A stretch of DNA of 64,000 nt. Source: Methylobacterium sp. J-077 (lineage in GTDB: Bacteria > Pseudomonadota > Alphaproteobacteria > Rhizobiales > Beijerinckiaceae). Numbering within the stretch: the stretch's first letter is position 1; the number at the start of each line of letters is the position of its first letter. Under the pieces are notes generated by a model. The model was given only the letters and a program-made list of their open reading frames with translations, made no database searches and had not been told where the DNA came from. The stretch covers positions 1 to 64,000 of the forward strand of contig NZ_JAKSYJ010000212.1 in the NCBI RefSeq assembly GCF_022829365.1. The letters run 5' to 3'. The position numbers were made by a program, and so were the translations under genes. This document shows positions 1 through 9,046 of this stretch, piece after piece.

Positions 1-74
1 TGAGCTGTCTGCACCTCGATCTGGCGCAGCTTGAGCACCACCTGCTCCGCGTTCGTCTTCTGACCTCGCCGCAT
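1..74 (-). CDS. IS3-type transposase OrfA, N-terminal part (runs off window)
   Basis: Reading leftward from the ATG at 74 gives MRRGQKTNAEQVVLKLRQIE and then runs off the window. The pattern (basic start, then AEQVVxKLRQIEV) is the first helix of the helix-turn-helix OrfA of IS3-family elements. Only about 24 codons are visible, so the element's subgroup, integrity and terminal repeats cannot be judged. It marks mobile DNA at the left edge. Confidence 0.6.
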   Translation of the reverse strand, partial: MRRGQKTNAEQVVLKLRQIEVQTA

Positions 75-256
75 GTCCGACTCCTCCGGTCCTGGCTGAT
101 CCTCTCAATCAGCCCGGTCCAAAGCCAGCCGGTCAGGTCACCTAACTGCTTCGGAACTCCACCAAGCCGATGCGGTCGCAGATAAGTCCGATGAAAAGGC
201 CAAGAGTGGAAACGAACTGTGAGTGCGATCCATCCATATCAGCTTGCGATGATCGA

Positions 257-1387
257 TTAAGCCCGCGTAGCTCCGACGAGGCGGCGTAGGAAATCATCCA
301 GCGCGGTCTTGTCGATCCAACGTAGGACTACGACAAGGTCTCGATCGGGATCGGCCCAGATCACGTTGTTGCCTGCACCGAGGGCACTGAACGAGGTAGC
401 CGACAGTTCAGGCTTGGCCGTCGGCCCGCGGTTCAGCCACCACAGGTAGCCGTAATTGGAGAGCGTGGGTGACGGAGCCAGCATCGCGCGTATCCACCGC
501 TCCGACAAAAGCCGGCGCCCTGCCCAGACGCCACCGCGAGCGATGAGGAGTCCGAAGCGCGCGTGGTCGTCCGCGCCGATGAACAGGCCGCCGCCCCAGT
601 GGCCGCCTCCTGGTACGGACTTAATCCGGGCACCGTCGATTTCGACCCAGGCATTGTCGTAGCCGTGCCATGCCCAGTCGTGGGACGCGCCGATCGGATC
701 GAAGATCCGCGTGCGCAGGACCTCCGGCAATGTGCAGCGGAAAAGGCGCATCAAGCAGTACGCGAGCAGGTTCACCCGCACGTCGTTGTACTCGTAATAG
801 CTACCCGGCGCATGAAGTGCACGGCGCTCGCCCTTGCGGCTGTTGTCCGCCCCAGGACCAATCTGGCGGAAGTGATCGACCTGGTCGGACTTGCCGAACA
901 GCGTGCCCTGCCACTCGCTGGATTGCTGCAGCAGATGGCGCCAAGTGATCGAGCCGTTCTGCGAACCATTGAGCAGCGGATCCGGGACGCTGTCTCGTAC
1001 GGGTGCATCTACGTCCGGAATCAGTCCGTCATCATGCGCGAGGCCGGCCAGCACCGCCAAGTAGCTCTTGGCGATAGAGAAGGTCATGTCTGGACGCCGC
1101 GTATCGCCCCAGGCCGCGACGCGCCGACCGCCCTTCAGGATCACCCCGGCCGGGCCGCCCCGTGGCTGTACTGGCCCGACGATGTCGCTCCACGGCCCGC
1201 GCTCGTTCCACTCGACCAAACCAACATAGCGTCCGTTAGGGTAGTAGAGGCTCCTCGGCCAAGGGCTCTCGTTCGCTTCGGCATAGGCAACCGCTCCGGC
1301 CAGCGCCGTGGGATCAAAGCCGGCAGCCTCAGGATCCACGCCTCCCCAAGTCCCCGCGGGGTAGTACGGCTCGGTCCCTTGCGTCAC
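257..1387 (-). CDS. Serine hydrolase, beta-lactamase class C-like
   Basis: A 376-residue protein of the penicillin-binding/class C beta-lactamase-like hydrolase family, with a GTG start at 1387. The nucleophile motif SxxK is seen as S-I-A-K at about residues 104-107, preceded by DMTF as usual in the family, and a YEYND segment near 198-202 fits the second motif (Tyr-x-Asn). Near the C-terminus G-A-G-N-N occupies the place of the KTG-like third box. There is no clear signal peptide. Such enzymes are esterases, amidases or 6-aminohexanoate-dimer-type hydrolases; the substrate cannot be told from sequence. It is divergent from the downstream binding-protein gene, and 128 bp separate the two starts. 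Confidence 0.8.
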   Translation of the reverse strand: MTQGTEPYYPAGTWGGVDPEAAGFDPTALAGAVAYAEANESPWPRSLYYPNGRYVGLVEWNERGPWSDIVGPVQPRGGPAGVILKGGRRVAAWGDTRRPDMTFSIAKSYLAVLAGLAHDDGLIPDVDAPVRDSVPDPLLNGSQNGSITWRHLLQQSSEWQGTLFGKSDQVDHFRQIGPGADNSRKGERRALHAPGSYYEYNDVRVNLLAYCLMRLFRCTLPEVLRTRIFDPIGASHDWAWHGYDNAWVEIDGARIKSVPGGGHWGGGLFIGADDHARFGLLIARGGVWAGRRLLSERWIRAMLAPSPTLSNYGYLWWLNRGPTAKPELSATSFSALGAGNNVIWADPDRDLVVVLRWIDKTALDDFLRRLVGATRA

Positions 1388-1515
1388 GCCCAGTCTCCTA
1401 TCGGTAGTGGCAGATCTTCACGCCATCGAAAGGCAGGCATGTGCCGCGCCAGGGCGTATGGGGAACGGCTCTTGCAGTCCGGTTTGGTGTCACCCCGTGT
1501 CTGGAGTCTGACACC

Positions 1516-3114
1516 ATGCTGCGACGAACCTTCCTCGGCGGCGCGGCCGCGGCCGGCACCGCGCCGTTCCTGCCCGCCCGGTCCGCCCTGGCGCAGGCTG
1601 GGCGGGCCAGCGTGCTGCGCTTCGTCCCACAATCCGACCTGACCATCGTCGATCCCGTCACCACTACCGCCTACATCACCCGCCACCATGCCCTCATGGT
1701 GTTCGACCAGCTCTACGGGCTCGATGCGCAACTGAAGCCCCAGCCGCAGATGGTAGAGGGTCACACCGTCGAGGATGACGGCAAACTCTGGACCTTCCGG
1801 CTCCGGGACGGGCTGAAATTTCACGATGGCGAGTTGGTGCGGGGCCGGGACTGCATCGCGTCGATCCGGCGCTGGGCCCAGCGCGACAGCCTCGGCCAGG
1901 CGCTTGTGGCACGTACCGACGCCATGACCACACCTGACGACCGCAGCTTTGTCATTCGCCTCAAGCGCCCCTACGGACTGATGCTGGAGACCCTGGCCAA
2001 GCTGGGTCCGCCGGCACTTGTGATCATGCCCGAGCGCTTGGCCATGACCGATCCGGCCCAGCAGATCCCGGAGGTGATCGGCTCCGGTCCGTTCCGCTTC
2101 AACACAAAAGAGCGGCTTGTCGGCGCCCGTGTGGTCTATGACCGCAATCCCGATTATCAGCCGCGCGCGGATGGCGCCGTATCCTGGGCCGCGGGCCCGA
2201 AGCGGGTCCATTTCGATCGCGTCGAGTGGCATGTCATGCCCGATCCCGGCACCGCCGCCGCAGCACTCCAGAACGGCGAAGTCGATTGGTGGGAGAACCC
2301 GATCAACGATCTGCTACCGACGCTCCAACGCAGCCCACAGATCGTGACACAGCTTGCCAGCCGCCTCGGTAATCTCGGCACTGCGGTGCTGAACCACCTC
2401 TACCCGCCCTTCGACAAACCGGCGATCCGCCGCGTGGTGCTCGAAGCTTTGTCGCAGGAGGATTTCATGGCCGCGGCTGGCGGCGACGATCGGAAGCTCT
2501 GGCGCATCAATGTCGGGCTCTTCACACCGGAAACGCCCATGGCAAACGATGCGGGCCTCGACGTGCTAATGGGTGTGCGTGACATTGCGCGCTCGAAGAG
2601 GGACCTGATCGCGGCCGGCTACAAGGGCGAACCGGTGGTGCTGATGTCGGCAAGCGACAATCCCGTCCTCGGGGCGCTCGGGGAGGTGATGAACGACCTG
2701 CTCAAGCGCCTCGGGATGAACGTGCAATACGTCGTTTCCGATTGGGGCACCCTGGTCACACGCCGTGCCAGCAAGGCGCCCCCCGACCAGGGCGGCTGGA
2801 ACATCTTCAATACCACCTGGACCGGTCTCGACATGAGCAATCCGGTCGGCGAACAGGTCCTGCGCTGCGGCGGCCAGAAGGGCTTTTTTGGCTGGCCGGA
2901 CATCCCGGAGATCGAGAGCTTACGCGAGGCCTGGATCGAGGCCCCCGACGATGCCGGTCGGCGGACGATCGCGCGTGATCTACAGGCGGTGGCCATGAGA
3001 CAGGTGCCGTACCTGCCGACCGGACAGTACTTCTATCGAACCGCCTACCGGCGCGACATTCGCGATGTTGTCGAGGATCAGTTTGTATCCTGGAACGCGC
3101 GCAGGGAGGCATGA
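1516..3114 (+). CDS. ABC transporter substrate-binding protein, family 5 (peptide/nickel type)
   Basis: A periplasmic solute receptor of the SBP_bac_5 (DppA/OppA-like) family, 532 residues from the ATG at 1516. That start is chosen because the export signal begins there: MLRRTFLGGAAAAG, an RR-containing Tat- or Sec-like leader ending near ALAQA. Typical family segments follow, such as RDGLKFHDGE, VIGSGPFRF and the closing PYLPTGQYFYRTAYR. No permease or ATPase gene lies nearby, so it is an orphan receptor. It is clearly paralogous to the protein at 50999-52576 (shared MVFDxLYxLDA, RDGLKFHDG and NPDPG-like segments). The ligand is unknown. Confidence 0.88.
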   Translation: MLRRTFLGGAAAAGTAPFLPARSALAQAGRASVLRFVPQSDLTIVDPVTTTAYITRHHALMVFDQLYGLDAQLKPQPQMVEGHTVEDDGKLWTFRLRDGLKFHDGELVRGRDCIASIRRWAQRDSLGQALVARTDAMTTPDDRSFVIRLKRPYGLMLETLAKLGPPALVIMPERLAMTDPAQQIPEVIGSGPFRFNTKERLVGARVVYDRNPDYQPRADGAVSWAAGPKRVHFDRVEWHVMPDPGTAAAALQNGEVDWWENPINDLLPTLQRSPQIVTQLASRLGNLGTAVLNHLYPPFDKPAIRRVVLEALSQEDFMAAAGGDDRKLWRINVGLFTPETPMANDAGLDVLMGVRDIARSKRDLIAAGYKGEPVVLMSASDNPVLGALGEVMNDLLKRLGMNVQYVVSDWGTLVTRRASKAPPDQGGWNIFNTTWTGLDMSNPVGEQVLRCGGQKGFFGWPDIPEIESLREAWIEAPDDAGRRTIARDLQAVAMRQVPYLPTGQYFYRTAYRRDIRDVVEDQFVSWNARREA

Positions 3115-3479
3115 TCCGAAGCTCCCGCTTGGCCAGGTGAGTTGAAGCGCGAGTAGGAGGCGTCGCAAGATCGTTTTATTTCAGAAGTCTTCCGCCGCAG
3201 CCACGCCACTTAATCTGATGACGAGCTGACGGAGGAGGTCGTCTATCACACTGGCGTGAGTCGATACCCAACGCAATCTTAGCCTGAGTAAGCTGCTTGC
3301 GATCAGCGCGGTCCAGAAGCGAACGGGCAAGCGGAGCCCTAAGACTGATCGGTACAAATATCTAACCGAAACCACCGGGATAAGCTGCGCTTTTAATGGC
3401 GCTTGACATCTCCCACTATTGACTTAGTGCCGCTGCGTCCGAAATCGTCCAAATCTGGACTGACCAGAAGGGGCGGTCG
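3115..3479. other. Intergenic stretch, no gene seen
   Basis: About 365 bp between the binding-protein gene and a run of small genes. Short open frames exist but none has a convincing start or codon pattern. A TTGACA-like element lies at about 3403-3408, but I see no convincing -10 box. Confidence 0.4.
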
Positions 3480-3653
3480 ATGCTGAACATTGAGCTCACG
3501 CAGGACATCGACGGCCGCTGGATTGTGACTCTTCCAGGCCTCATCGTTTGCGACCTCTCGCGTGAGGCGGCCGAAGCCTTCGCCAGCGCTTATCGCCGGC
3601 TGACCGGTTCGGCTACCGCAGAGCGGACATCAAGCGACGGAGGTCGATCGTGA
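3480..3653 (+). CDS. Small hypothetical protein (57 aa)
   Basis: The ATG at 3480 opens a 57-codon frame beginning MLNIELTQDIDGRWIVTLPG and ending at a TGA that overlaps the GTG of the next gene (GTGA at 3650-3653). The translational overlap and alternating hydrophobic pattern suggest a real gene. It resembles short beta-strand proteins of the HicB/DUF1902 type only superficially. Function unknown; possibly the first gene of a small operon running to 5245. Confidence 0.5.
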   Translation: MLNIELTQDIDGRWIVTLPGLIVCDLSREAAEAFASAYRRLTGSATAERTSSDGGRS

Positions 3654-4075
3654 CGAAGGACGTCATACCAGGGCCCGACTTCGGGATCTTCGATCCGCCG
3701 TCGACCTTCGATCTTGGCGGATCGCCCCACATTCCGACGCCCATCACTGAGCCGGGCGAAGTCGCCGACCCGTCCGGCGATCTGTGGCTCGACGCCTTCG
3801 GAGACCGCCTCGTGCACGGTGAGATGGCCGTGACGCCTGAGCAAGCCGAAGCGGCAGCCCAGCACGGGTGGGAAGCTGTCCCGGGTACGGCTACCTTTCT
3901 CTCACGTGAGGGAGGGAGCCATGAGCAAATCCCTCTCCAGAAATGCACCGGCTGGCCCGCGCACATCCCTGCGCGAGCGCGCCGCCGACGTCGAGGCATC
4001 AGCCGCCCGTGTCCTGAAGCGTGCGTCCATGGTGAAAGCGACTGCAGAGCCAGTCGCCGCCGCATCCATCTCTGA
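3650..4075 (+). CDS. Hypothetical protein, uncertain 3' end
   Basis: A GTG start at 3650 overlaps the preceding stop. The first 90 or so residues (acidic, proline-rich, DLWLDAFGDRLVHGEMAVTPEQAEAAAQHG) look like genuine coding sequence. The last 50 turn into a run of Arg/Cys-rich residues that overlaps the next gene's start at 3921 by 155 bp. The overlap suggests the true stop was lost, probably by a small frameshift around 3890-3920, so the tail is suspect. No domain recognised. Confidence 0.45.
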   Translation: MTKDVIPGPDFGIFDPPSTFDLGGSPHIPTPITEPGEVADPSGDLWLDAFGDRLVHGEMAVTPEQAEAAAQHGWEAVPGTATFLSREGGSHEQIPLQKCTGWPAHIPARARRRRRGISRPCPEACVHGESDCRASRRRIHL

Positions 4076-5030
4076 ACTGCGCGACCGCTGGCGTGCGGCA
4101 CTCGAAGCTGCGAACCGGCCTGGCTTGCCTGAGGCGGCTTTCCGGCGACTGAGCACAGTGGTTTCCGACGCCGAACAAGCGATCATCAATGCGCCAATCC
4201 GTACGATCCATGATCTGGCCTGCCAGGTGGAAGTGTTGCGCGCGAACTTCGATTTGAACTCGCTCGACGAGGGTGTTCCATTCGCGACCGTCCAGGCAGT
4301 CTGCGATGGCATCGACAGCCTGGCCGCCACGAGCCGATCGGACCCTGTTGATCTAATTCAATCGGCGATCGCTACCCATCGTAAGGCCTTCATCGCCGCC
4401 AACTCACAGCCGACGGAGGAGCTCTCCGAGTTGGCCTGCCAGACCGCAGACCACCTGTACAAGGCGCTCGCCGCAATCACACCGACGACCCCAGCCGGTC
4501 TTTGCGCTTTGGCCACGCATCTACGCCGGTTCTTACGGGACAGTGGCATCGAGGTTGGCAACACCTTTCAGGAAGAAGCCCTCACCATCCTCCTCGACGC
4601 GGCCGAGCGGTTCGCCGCGCGGCAGGCCGGCTCCCGCCCGGCTGAAGCCCAGGACGAGAATGACTGGGCGATGCCGCACGCCTATGCGGTCGATCTCAGC
4701 GGCCTCCGCATTCAGGAGTTAGGCAATCTCTGGGACGTCTACACGTCGGTTAGAGATCAATGGCAGGCTGTTTCAGAGCTTCCCTTCTGCACCGATCATC
4801 ACCGAGTGGGAGTGCGTGGCCATACGCCAGCCGGCACGCTGGCTGACGCCGAGGGCACGCGTGCAGCCTTCATCCGAGACCGAATAGCGGATGAGGTGCG
4901 CCTGCGAGAACCGCAGAATGAGTGGGAGCGCAGCGTCGCTTTGAGCCTGCGCATCAAGAGCGAGATCCTATGCGAGGGGGCGATCCGGGACCGCGATCTC
5001 TTCATGGAAGCCGTGAAGGCCTGGGGCTGA
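3921..5030 (+). CDS. Hypothetical protein (369 aa)
   Basis: The start at 3921 is preceded by a GGAGGGAG ribosome-binding site. The protein is 369 residues, largely helical and Ala/Arg/Leu-rich, with no signal peptide or membrane segment. It starts with a basic tail (MSKSLSRNAPAGPRTSLRER) and has long amphipathic helices in the middle. No known domain recognised. It is followed after 2 bp by a 70-aa gene, so the two are probably co-translated. Its place in a run of small uncharacterised genes suggests an accessory role. Confidence 0.6.
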   Translation: MSKSLSRNAPAGPRTSLRERAADVEASAARVLKRASMVKATAEPVAAASISELRDRWRAALEAANRPGLPEAAFRRLSTVVSDAEQAIINAPIRTIHDLACQVEVLRANFDLNSLDEGVPFATVQAVCDGIDSLAATSRSDPVDLIQSAIATHRKAFIAANSQPTEELSELACQTADHLYKALAAITPTTPAGLCALATHLRRFLRDSGIEVGNTFQEEALTILLDAAERFAARQAGSRPAEAQDENDWAMPHAYAVDLSGLRIQELGNLWDVYTSVRDQWQAVSELPFCTDHHRVGVRGHTPAGTLADAEGTRAAFIRDRIADEVRLREPQNEWERSVALSLRIKSEILCEGAIRDRDLFMEAVKAWG

Positions 5031-5032
5031 GC

Positions 5033-5245
5033 ATGAGCAATGTCGTCCGCTTTCCGGGTGGCCATCGCGTAGCCGCCAAGACCATTCCGCGTGAAGAGTT
5101 CGAGCAGCTCGCGGAGCTCGCGCTCGATGTCGTAGAGCGGATCGTTGCGCTGTTAGATGATCGGGACGGAGAGCCTACCGCCCAAGTCGGCGACAAGGGT
5201 TTCCAGCCCGACAATCTCCTCAGCTTGCAAATCCAGGCCGATTAA
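5033..5245 (+). CDS. Small hypothetical protein (70 aa)
   Basis: The ATG at 5033 lies 2 bp after the upstream TGA, consistent with translational coupling. The product starts MSNVVRFPGGHRVAAKTI and has an acidic helix (EEFEQLAELALDVVERIVALLDD) ending in a polar tail. The N-terminal N-V-V-R-F-P motif is common in short alphaproteobacterial proteins. Function unknown. Confidence 0.55.
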   Translation: MSNVVRFPGGHRVAAKTIPREEFEQLAELALDVVERIVALLDDRDGEPTAQVGDKGFQPDNLLSLQIQAD

Positions 5246-5292
5246 AGCGGTCTTGAGATTGCGTGATAAGCTGGATACCGACGACGTCTATA

Positions 5293-5703
5293 ATGTTTCG
5301 GTCCGGCTACCCGATCGAACGGCACGAGCTGTCGATGGCGATCTGCCTTGACCGGTCGCAGGGCCGCTGCGAGAGCTGCAAGCGACCGCATGGGCAGATG
5401 GTCTACCACCTCAGCGATGGCCGTTGGTGGGACGCTGAGGCCGCCCGCTAACGCGATGGATGGGGGCGCCGGATCCGGATCAGGTCGGGCACCGACATCC
5501 TCGGCCGCGCCCGCCGAACACACGTCGTTCTGGCCGCCGCGCATCGGGACCACGACACGGCCAACAATGCGGACGCCAACCTCGCGGCCTTCTGCCAGCG
5601 CTGCCACATGATCCACGACCGGCCAGAGCATCAGCGCAGGCGTAGGCGCACGCTGTTCCGGCGGAAGGCGATGGGCGACCTGTTCGGCGGTTCCTACGCC
5701 TGA
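5293..5703 (+). pseudogene. HNH-endonuclease-like gene broken by an in-frame TAA
   Basis: One reading frame from the ATG at 5293 to the TGA at 5701-5703 encodes an HNH-type protein apart from a TAA at 5449-5451. Before the stop is GRCESCKRPHGQ, the first zinc-knuckle pair. After it the frame continues through AAHRDHDTANNADANLAAFCQRCHMIHD, the HNH core with the second Cys pair. It closes with a basic RRKAMGDLF tail that I recall from intact Methylobacterium homologues. Both halves being in phase shows a simple nonsense mutation, not a fusion. Nicking or restriction activity is presumably lost. Confidence 0.75.
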
Positions 5704-5734
5704 GTTTAGGGTAGCGGAAGCTGTTCTTGAGCCG

Positions 5735-6115
5735 TCAACTGTCCTGATCGAGGTCGAGATCGCGGATCAGGTCACCGATCGGATCGCCGTCCGTGGTCCT
5801 GCTTTGGGCGGCTGGATGTACCAGGGTGCTCGACAACCTGGGCAATGTCCTCACCCCCGGCGGCAGGGGCATCGTTGGGCGATGTGCCAACAGTGCACCG
5901 CTGTCCGCCATTAAAGCAGCAGGTTCACTGCCGTGTAGTCTATTCGGAGGATTGACCCAGATCATCGGTACAGCCGCCGTTTCATCAGCGACTACAACGA
6001 CCCGGACATTGCGTTCCGACCTGTCGTAGTTGCCCGGATGTAGGACGTGGGCGGCGACCAACAGCCCGAAGGCAGCGATTGCGGTGGTGGCGAGTGTGGA
6101 TCTGTAGTGTTCCAT
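5735..6115 (-). CDS. Hypothetical membrane-anchored protein (126 aa)
   Basis: The start is taken at 6115 because a hydrophobic anchor follows at once (STLATTAIAAFGLLVAAHVL, residues 6-25). The remainder is extracytoplasmic in character and proline-rich, with a repetitive acidic C-terminus (IGDLIRDLDLDQDS). No domain known. It faces the broken HNH gene tail to tail, with about 30 bp between them. Confidence 0.5.
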   Translation of the reverse strand: MEHYRSTLATTAIAAFGLLVAAHVLHPGNYDRSERNVRVVVVADETAAVPMIWVNPPNRLHGSEPAALMADSGALLAHRPTMPLPPGVRTLPRLSSTLVHPAAQSRTTDGDPIGDLIRDLDLDQDS

Positions 6116-6376
6116 GTAGGCGGAACAGACGGCCAAGCTTGCCGTTCCGCTCGCTCTCTCGGGATAGCTAACCGTGACTTTACAGGCGCCGTTAAGCCTG
6201 GTTGTGGGAACGATCCGAGCTTTCATCGCGGCTTCTTGCCAGGAGCCACGAACAGTTGGCGAACCCTACCGACAGCTGAGATCCAAAAGAGGAACAGCTT
6301 CACGGAAGCACGATTACCCCTTGAGCCGTCCAAGGGTCTCCAAGCACCCGAGAGGCGGGTCAATGGGAGAACGCTT

Positions 6377-6649
6377 ATGAAGGCACCACTGCTTGCTGTT
6401 GCAGCCATTCTCGCCCTGGGCAGCACCGCATTCGCTGCAGAAAGTGGAACTGGCGGCTCAAGCCGTTCAGGAACCGCGAACAGTACCGGCCCGAACGATG
6501 CGGGCTCAGGCTCGTCACCCGGTGCGGCCGGCAGCGGCCCTTCAACTGGCGGGATGAGCCGCTCCGGCACCATGAACAGCACGGGGGCCAACGACGCCGG
6601 GTCAGGCTCGAAGCCGAGCGGGACCAGCGGAACGCCTGGCAACCGCTGA
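6377..6649 (+). CDS. Small secreted Gly/Ser-rich protein with internal repeat
   Basis: A 90-residue protein with a clear signal peptide (MKAPLLAVAAILALGSTAFA, cleavage after AFA). The mature part is low-complexity Gly/Ser/Asn/Thr and holds two copies of an 18-residue unit (SRSGTxNSTGxNDAGSGS) about 34 residues apart. Secreted and probably disordered. The preceding sequence GGGTCAATGGGAGAAC supplies a GGGAG ribosome-binding site. Function unknown. Confidence 0.65.
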   Translation: MKAPLLAVAAILALGSTAFAAESGTGGSSRSGTANSTGPNDAGSGSSPGAAGSGPSTGGMSRSGTMNSTGANDAGSGSKPSGTSGTPGNR

Positions 6650-6835
6650 GCATCGGTCGAGTGGGGCGGCCTAACCGCCTCCCCATTCACGGCTTAGCAA
6701 TTTTGGTTCAGCGCGCGGTCACAGCTGCCTGGTCGCGATACGGTCCTGTAGACACCGACCGTTAACCGGATTGTCACTCGCTCGCCGCATGTCGGCGGTA
6801 GGCACTCTCGCTCTCGCAACAGCCGTGAGTAGAGC

Positions 6836-7062
6836 ATGACGCGAGCCGACCTCGACAAGCGCGCAGAGCTGACCGTGTGGCCCGGCCGGGGGCCAGCGCA
6901 CGTCGACAGGGTCGCGAGTTCCCGACGCTACGCCAAGCTCTCGCGGCAGCCGCAGAGGCCATAGACGCAGAAGACGCGCAGCCCTGGATCATCACAGAGG
7001 ACGGCGACATTCTCTCGCCTCGATGGATCAGGGCCAACACAGGATCGAACCGCCTACAATAA
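6836..7062 (+). pseudogene. Small conserved gene with a one-base frameshift
   Basis: The ATG at 6836 reads MTRADLDKRAELTVWPGRG. The natural continuation, with SARRQGREFPTLRQALAAAA followed by a PWIITEDGDILSPRWIRAN segment, is in another frame ending at 7062. Adding one base next to the GGGGG run at 6888-6892 joins both parts into a 75-residue protein. I recall intact proteins of this shape in Methylobacterium. Either a true frameshift or a homopolymer base-calling error. Confidence 0.45.
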
Positions 7063-7472
7063 CGGGCCGTGGGCTGGCGCCCCGCGGTGTCCAGTTCCCC
7101 CGCATGCGCCAACCCTCACGCGATCGCCCGGCCAAGGCTTCAAGGGCGAGGTGCAAGGAACTGGCCCGCACATCGCCTGTCATCGCGTGTCCACCCGCAA
7201 CAGCACCGTGTGGTGTCGCGAACGCCTCGGGCACATCAGCGGGGGAAGCGCTGCTTTAGCAGGTGCCTGGGCAGAAAAAAGGCCACCCCCGAAGGAGCGG
7301 CCCGAAGTCTTGGGAGGAAACGCCCTTGGGAGGGCTGCAGGACTACGACGTCGTCGCCGTCCCACAGCACCAACCTATGCACCTGCAGGGCAGCGAACAA
7401 CCGCCCATAGGTTGTGGCCCGCGCATAACTGGCGCTACTTTTCCTCTCAGGTGCGCTTCCACACCATACCTC
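7063..7472. other. Intergenic stretch, no gene seen
   Basis: About 410 bp. Long open frames cross it on both strands because of GC bias, but they lack ribosome-binding sites and recognisable protein character. Probably decayed accessory DNA between two gene remnants. Confidence 0.35.
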
Positions 7473-7795
7473 AGAGCAGCAGCCCACCGTGCCCAGGCCG
7501 ATGCCTTGGAGATTGAGGCGCAGGCCAAGCGCCGGATCGCGGATGAGTACGGCGCGGCGCAGTCGTGGGGTGAGGTGCAGACCCCGGGCGGCGACCGCAA
7601 GACCATTGTTCCGGCCGGGAACAATGATCGGGCTACCGTCACGGACCTGGACCTGACCCGCAAGCAGGTGCACGAGGCCCGGCAGATCCGCAACGCTGAG
7701 GCGGTGTCGCCCGGCATCGTTCGTCGCACGCTCGACCAGCAGTTGGCCCAGGCTCAGGAGCCCACCAAGGTCCACGTTGAGCAGATGCTCTCCCT
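7473..7795 (+). pseudogene. Remnant of a plasmid/phage-type coiled-coil protein
   Basis: The frame contains AAAHRAQADALEIEAQAKRR, then ADEYGAAQ, then TVTDLDLTRKQVHEARQIRNAE and IVRRTLDQQLAQAQEPT. This order (helical start, variable linker, L-x-R-K-x-x-H-E-A-R-Q-I-R-x-A-E, then R-x-x-L-D-x-x-x-A-x-G/Q-x-E-P-T) is the N-terminal architecture of proteins common on alphaproteobacterial phages and plasmids next to methyltransferases or ParB-like genes. No plausible start is present, and the frame runs into unrelated sequence at about 7795, so I call it a fragment. Exact limits are approximate. Confidence 0.4.
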
Positions 7796-7885
7796 GTTAC
7801 CGCCCACGCCCCCAATGACTTGCGGTTGCTCTCGCGCTGAAAGAGGCTCGGTCAACAAAAAAATCGAGGGCGAGGGAGACACTGC

Positions 7886-9046
7886 ATGGACAATCACGGC
7901 AGGTATTGCTGGGGCCTCCTTTCAGCTGCCATTTTGTTTTCGGCACCGGTCCTGCCCGCCCTCGCGGATCCGCCGGCGGCCGCGCCAATAGCGGCTGCTG
8001 GGCCCGATCTTCAAGCCGTTCTGCAGGAAGGCGATGTGGACCTGCCCGAGTTCACGTTCCGGAATGGCGAGCACCTGTCCCCTTTGCACCTGCACTACTC
8101 GACACTCGGCAAACCCCAGCGCGATGCGGCTGGCAAAATCACGAACGCGATCCTGCTGCTCCACGCCACTACCGGTACCGGCAAGACCTTCCTAGTGCCG
8201 ACGATCGCCCACCATCTGTTTGGGCCGGGCCAGCCGCTGGACCCCCAGCGCTACTACATCGTGTTGCCGGACGGCATCGGCTTCGGCGGCTCTACCAAGC
8301 CGTCTGACGGCCTGCACGGGCGCTTCCCGCACTACGGCTACCGCGATCAGGTCGCCGCCCAGCACGCGATGCTTGAGGCCATGGGTATCGACCACCTGAA
8401 ACTCGTCGCCGGTATCTCACAGGGTGGCATGCAGGCCTGGCTCTGGGCTGAGCAGTTCCCGGACGCGATGGACGGGGTGATGCCGATCGCCTGCATGCCG
8501 ATGCAGATCAGCGGGCGGAACCTGATGTGGCGTCAGATCGTCTCCGACGCTGTGCGCAGCGATCCGAAGTGGAACGGCGGTGAGTACGACCGGGCTGACC
8601 CTCCGACGGCCTGGACGCGCAGCGCAGCCCTCATGTTCGCGCTCATGGTCAGCACCCCCGATCGGCTGCAGGCCGCCGGTCCGGACCGTGCCAAAACGCT
8701 GGCCTACGAGGACGAGCTCTCAGCACAGTACCGGGGGCGAGACGCCGGGGACGCCCTCTACGATTACGAGAGTTCGGCCGACTACGACCCGGCCCCTGAC
8801 GTCGCCCGCATCAAGGCACCAATGCTCGCCATCAACTTCGCGGACGACCAGGTGAACCCGGCGCAGCTGCCCGTGGCCCGGGAGACGATCGCGCGCCTGC
8901 CCGCAGGGCGCTTCGTGCTTTTGCCTGGTGGATGGGGCCACGCGGGTATCTACCACGCCGATCTCTGGGCGGATCAGCTGGGCACATTCCTGAGCAACCT
9001 TTCCGTTCAAGACACTCAGCATTTGCCTGAGGCGGCCAGCCGATAA
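7886..9046 (+). CDS. Secreted alpha/beta hydrolase, homoserine O-acetyltransferase-like
   Basis: A 386-residue alpha/beta-fold enzyme with an N-terminal signal peptide (hydrophobic LLSAAILFSAPVLPALA). The nucleophile elbow is GISQGG with Ser about 178. The acid is probably the Asp in NFADDQVNP, and the histidine lies in GGWGHAGIY. The DGIGFGGSTKPSDG and MQISGRNLMWRQI segments match the MetX-like subfamily. Export argues against methionine synthesis and for a periplasmic esterase or transferase; such secreted MetX-like paralogues are common and uncharacterised. It stands alone between decayed small genes. Confidence 0.85.
   Translation: MDNHGRYCWGLLSAAILFSAPVLPALADPPAAAPIAAAGPDLQAVLQEGDVDLPEFTFRNGEHLSPLHLHYSTLGKPQRDAAGKITNAILLLHATTGTGKTFLVPTIAHHLFGPGQPLDPQRYYIVLPDGIGFGGSTKPSDGLHGRFPHYGYRDQVAAQHAMLEAMGIDHLKLVAGISQGGMQAWLWAEQFPDAMDGVMPIACMPMQISGRNLMWRQIVSDAVRSDPKWNGGEYDRADPPTAWTRSAALMFALMVSTPDRLQAAGPDRAKTLAYEDELSAQYRGRDAGDALYDYESSADYDPAPDVARIKAPMLAINFADDQVNPAQLPVARETIARLPAGRFVLLPGGWGHAGIYHADLWADQLGTFLSNLSVQDTQHLPEAASR

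Noticed and set aside
563..1642. 359-codon plus-strand frame opposite the serine hydrolase
   Set aside because: Antisense to a gene with SxxK motif and merges into the next gene's leader without any domain.
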